The notes under the pieces were generated by a model. It ran no database searches, had not been told where the DNA came from, and was given only the letters and a program-made list of their open reading frames with translations. DNA of 64,000 nt from positions 12,103,128-12,167,127 of the forward strand of contig CM026421.1 in assembly GCA_014871385.1 (NCBI GenBank), written 5' to 3'. This document shows, in pieces, positions 61,201 through 64,000 of this stretch. The stretch comes from Ceratodon purpureus. Taxonomy: Eukaryota > Streptophyta > Bryopsida > Pseudoditrichales > Ditrichaceae. The translations under genes were made by a program, and so were the position numbers. Numbering within the stretch: position 1 is the stretch's first letter; each line of letters opens with the position of its first letter.

Positions 61201-62756
61201 AATTGCCCACTACTCACAATCCGCAAACAAGCAAGGGGTATCGGAACTCACACACATTGGAAACCCAGCAGAGAATACTCAAGAAGAACCCAACAATAAA
61301 TCTCGAAAACATCATCAACAACAATGAGAGCCGGGCTGATGTTCCGGTATCGCTACAGGCGATGCTTATGCCAAGTTGATTACTATCTCAACTGACATGA
61401 TGCGGCCATCCACGAATCAGCAGAAGACCATCAACCCGCAACCCACAATCCCCACAACAGATCCCCAACTCGAAATCCCCAACTCCAAATCCCAAAAGCA
61501 AGTGTACATCTGCAAATCCCCAACTCGAAATTCCCAACTCGAAACCAAGCGTGCAGGCTAACAAACTCGAAATCCCACAAACCATCACACCACAAACCAC
61601 CACACCGAAACCCATTACAAGTACCCACAACCAACAGACCTCAACCCAGAACCTACAACAACAAACTCAACTCAGTCAAACTAAAGCGACCCGTACAACA
61701 AGATTGTACGGCCAGATCTCAAAACCCCAAAACCCAACCCATTCAAATAACTCATCATTGAGGAGGTCTGACCAGCTCAGACGCCGTACCTGCTCTCCGT
61801 CCTCAAGGTCCTCCTCCCCGTCGTCGCCGTCCGTACGCTCCCGGTCGTCGGTCGCCTCCCCAGCCAACCCGACCTGCTCATCACCTCCTCCTTGCTCGTC
61901 CGCGACCATGTCGCCAAGGTTCTGCCCCGCAGCCACTCCACCGACTTGTTCCTCGTCGTCTCCCCTCATCAGCTCCAACCTTGCTGCCATTGCCTCTCCC
62001 CCTTCCCCTGCTCTCAATATCTCGCACCTCGCCCTCCTTGCAATAGCCACCAAATGCTCCAGTTCGCTCCCCTCTCCTGCAAGTGAGCCTCCAGTCGAAT
62101 CTCCAAGTTCCCTTATCCTTGGGTATCTCTAAGCATAATTTCAAAATATTTACACTCGTCAGTTCTGAGGCATTCTTGTGAGATCAGAGAATCCATTGGA
62201 AATAAGCGTAATACAAAGAAAATAACGTTTATAGTAAAGCATCCTCCTAATATAATACTGAATTAATATAAACAATCAAAATCCGTCAAGACGGTAAAGA
62301 ATAACTAACCTCATCCGAGTTAAAATGTAGATTTGATTGAGAATCCGTCTCCCCCGTCAAAGAGTCATTGAACTCGATAGACGGCTGCGGTGACCCCAAT
62401 CTTTGACTACAATTAAAGACTAATTCTTCCGTCATGGCCTCACGTGCACCTCCACTTGAGAATACCCCTTGTTCTTGCTCGTGTTGTTCAACGACAGAGT
62501 TCTCTAAAAAATCTTCCTCTCGCTCTACTATTGAATCCAGAATGAGTTTACGAATGCTACAAAACTTCAAGGCTACAGGCAGTCCTGCTCCTCTCCTTTT
62601 CACGGGTGCACTCAAATGATCACTTTTAAATCCCACCTTCTTACGTGATGCTCTCCTCTTCCTAGCTCTCCTATTTGTAAAATCTGTACCACCTGCTTTT
62701 CTTCTAGGTTTAGGAGTGACATAAGTGGAGGGAGATGGCCCTCCACTCTGCTTCAT
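58267..62756 (-). CDS. basic/heptad-repeat protein module, element B
   Basis: Supported exons: 62310-62756, 61790-62128, 58827-58886, 58267-58719, all phase 0 and homologous to the four in element A. Exon 1 has the basic [20 protein letters not shown] and the conserved [20 protein letters not shown]. Exon 2 has [19 protein letters not shown], matching A. The last exon has five Y-M/E-P-T-S-P-x heptads (A has three) and ends in a stop after [14 protein letters not shown], at the same place as in A. The 211-bp palindrome satellite and about 900 bp of Q/T/N-rich low-complexity DNA lie between exons 2 and 3 and are probably intronic. Additional exons in that gap cannot be excluded. Confidence 0.55.
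59140..60900. repeat. 211-bp satellite, 9 copies, each with a 24-bp palindrome
   Basis: Nine AT-rich copies with period 208-212 bp. Each contains a palindrome of 11-base arms CCTACTGTCGT / ACGACAGTAGG around TG, at 59170, 59381, 59593, 59804, 60012, 60222, 60433, 60645 and 60857. Outer bases (ctcccgg ... ttcgggag) extend the stem, and a T-run follows. The palindrome is kept in all nine copies (one change in copy 4, 'agtggg'), while the AT-rich spacers vary. Confidence 0.92.
61020..61720. repeat. low-complexity C/A-rich stretch in element B
   Basis: C/A-rich sequence with imperfect repeats such as 'cccaactcgaaat' (61440-61560). It opens plus frames rich in Q, T, N and P and minus frames rich in G, W and V. 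No domain; I regard it as intronic or spacer DNA of the minus-strand module. Confidence 0.4.
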
Positions 62757-63355
62757 GTGTCTAAGTAACCTAATGACCTTCCTCACAATAAAGGACACCG
62801 TAGAACTTCAGCTCTGCTTATATACTCATCATTCCTAACAACTGCTGAAGAACACCTCGTATCATAATATTAATGATCACTGACATGTACCTCTAAAAAT
62901 GGTCACTGACATTGTACAACTAAAGATATATGAATTTTGAATTAAAGTTCATGTGCAAATAAATATAATTAAAATTCATCCGGAAATCAATATAATCTCC
63001 ACTTAAATAGATTTTATGACAAAGGGTCACCCATTACTGAGGCGTGGCCATGAGTCCCAGACTGAAAGGCGGCTAAAGCTAATCCTTGACATCTTGTCTT
63101 CATCAAAAAATCAAAGCACGATCTAAAGTGGTACTGACATGAGTTAATATAAGTACACTTAAATTCTCATTACGGCGCCAGGGATAACTAACTCTGTTAC
63201 TTACAATCTAACTAACTTCCGTTACTCGTGATTCAGATTCATTTCCTCAGATGCAACTACAACTGTATATAATCATTGTACTCGACCACATCAGTCTCTC
63301 ATTCCGGTGCACCTTCACTCGATTAGTGTCATATCCCTCTACTCTACGTTTCACT
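62757..63355. promoter_or_regulatory. divergent promoter region of element B
   Basis: About 600 bp between the minus-strand module and the plus-strand transposase, equivalent to 48469-49265. AT-rich with no gene inside. It should hold both promoters. Confidence 0.5.
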
Positions 63356-64000
63356 ATGGCGTACGCAGCTCCTCGGGAAGTCCACGGCACAGTCGTCCTT
63401 TATGCTCACGGGCTTGGAATCCCTCTCTCTTTTCAGACGAATGCCGATGGTCTGGCTAGCGTGTCCTCCCAGCACCTAAGTATGAGATTCACTTTTAGAG
63501 AGGATACAATCAGGGTCGAGGAGGAGATTTTTGACGAGATAACAACTGAAATCACTCACACTCTAGGTCAGTTGTCCGAGAGGGGTGAAGATGGAATTTT
63601 GTACTGGCGCTTGTATCCTGGGACATATAGAGTTTATGGACTTACAGAGTCGCAGATGCAGACGTCTACTGAGATTCTTACTTCCCGTCGTTCCTCTACT
63701 TGCACTGTTGAAACTCCGCTTCCTCGTCACGTCAAGGTCAAGGTAGAGTCTGGCGTGGATGCTACTCTTCATACTCCGGTCATCTCCCTCTCTTCAGATG
63801 AAGAAACTAGTCCTCCAATGTCGTCCCCTCCTGTCACAGAGGACGCTGCAGAGTCCAGGCCCCCAGTCCCCCCTCCAGTAAAGTGCTCCACTTCCTCTCA
63901 AATTTTAGAGTATAGTACCATCAGTATTGTCGATTCACTTCGCAAACTTGCCGAGAGACCTGGTAGTAAGAATATTCTGAAAAAACTAAACTACTCTAGA
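63356..64000 (+). CDS. MULE-like transposase, element B (N-terminal 215 codons)
   Basis: An open frame from ATG at 63356 to the window edge, homologous to residues 1 to about 200 of the transposase at 49266. It shares GIPLSFQTNADGLASVSS, EEEIFDEITTEITHTLGQ, YRVYGLTESQMQTSTEIL and GSKNILKKLNYS. It keeps the SUMO-acceptor-like VKVE and the SUMO-interaction-like VISLSSDEE. The catalytic core and SWIM finger would lie beyond the window. No stop or frameshift in the visible part. Confidence 0.8.
   Translation, partial: MAYAAPREVHGTVVLYAHGLGIPLSFQTNADGLASVSSQHLSMRFTFREDTIRVEEEIFDEITTEITHTLGQLSERGEDGILYWRLYPGTYRVYGLTESQMQTSTEILTSRRSSTCTVETPLPRHVKVKVESGVDATLHTPVISLSSDEETSPPMSSPPVTEDAAESRPPVPPPVKCSTSSQILEYSTISIVDSLRKLAERPGSKNILKKLNYSR

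Larger units (their letters stand above)
53464..64000. mobile_element. composite element B (right side cut by window)
   Basis: Same order and strands as element A: left terminal block, ParB-methyltransferase (minus), heptad module (minus) with a repeat array between its exons, divergent promoter and transposase (plus, cut at 64000). It lacks the 899-bp insertion of A. The repeat array is the AT-rich 211-bp palindrome satellite and not the GC-rich 171-bp one. Confidence 0.7.

Overview
The window is eukaryotic nuclear DNA from a land plant, most likely a non-seed plant and probably a bryophyte. Its genes have many short exons with GT-AG introns, long AT-rich intergenic stretches, and plant-type families (a UDP-glycosyltransferase with a PSPG box, an organellar-type RsmE methyltransferase, a two-pore channel). 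The two-pore channel has an animal-like second pore, a type known from algae, bryophytes and lycophytes but not from seed plants. I cannot name the species. Exon borders below were worked out by hand from GT/AG sites and reading phase; every complete gene model sums to a multiple of three.

Layout. 1-12.9 kb: a tandem duplication with a period of about 6 kb, carrying two RsmE-like rRNA methyltransferase genes on the minus strand. The copy at 9.9-12.9 kb is complete with a probable transit peptide. The copy at 3.5-6.1 kb has lost those 5' exons and is joined to exons of an unrelated gene. 14.8-17.7 kb: cytosolic seryl-tRNA synthetase (minus). 20.0-22.0 kb: a UDP-glycosyltransferase (minus) broken by one in-frame stop. 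22.0-28.5 kb: AT-rich DNA without a recognisable gene. 28.5-32.8 kb: a two-pore channel (minus, 12 exons). 34.4-38.4 kb: a decayed MULE-type transposase with a SWIM zinc finger (plus).

38.6-64.0 kb is the most interesting part: two tandem, diverged copies of a large composite element with a period of about 14.9 kb. Each copy carries (i) a minus-strand, ten-exon open reading frame coding for a ParB-like domain followed by a permuted amino-type (N4-cytosine/N6-adenine class) DNA methyltransferase domain; (ii) a minus-strand upstream module with basic tracts and a final exon that repeats a Y-x-P-T-S-P heptad resembling the RNA polymerase II CTD; and (iii) a divergently transcribed plus-strand MULE-like/SWIM transposase. 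The methyltransferase ORF is open across all ten exons in both copies although introns and flanks have diverged, which suggests selection on the protein. Between the modules, copy A has twelve GC-rich 171-bp repeats and copy B has nine AT-rich 211-bp repeats, each with a perfect 24-bp palindrome.

Working idea: a self-methylating (or methylation-reading) DNA transposon in which a bacterial/phage-like ParB-methyltransferase has become a stable partner of a MULE-type transposase.
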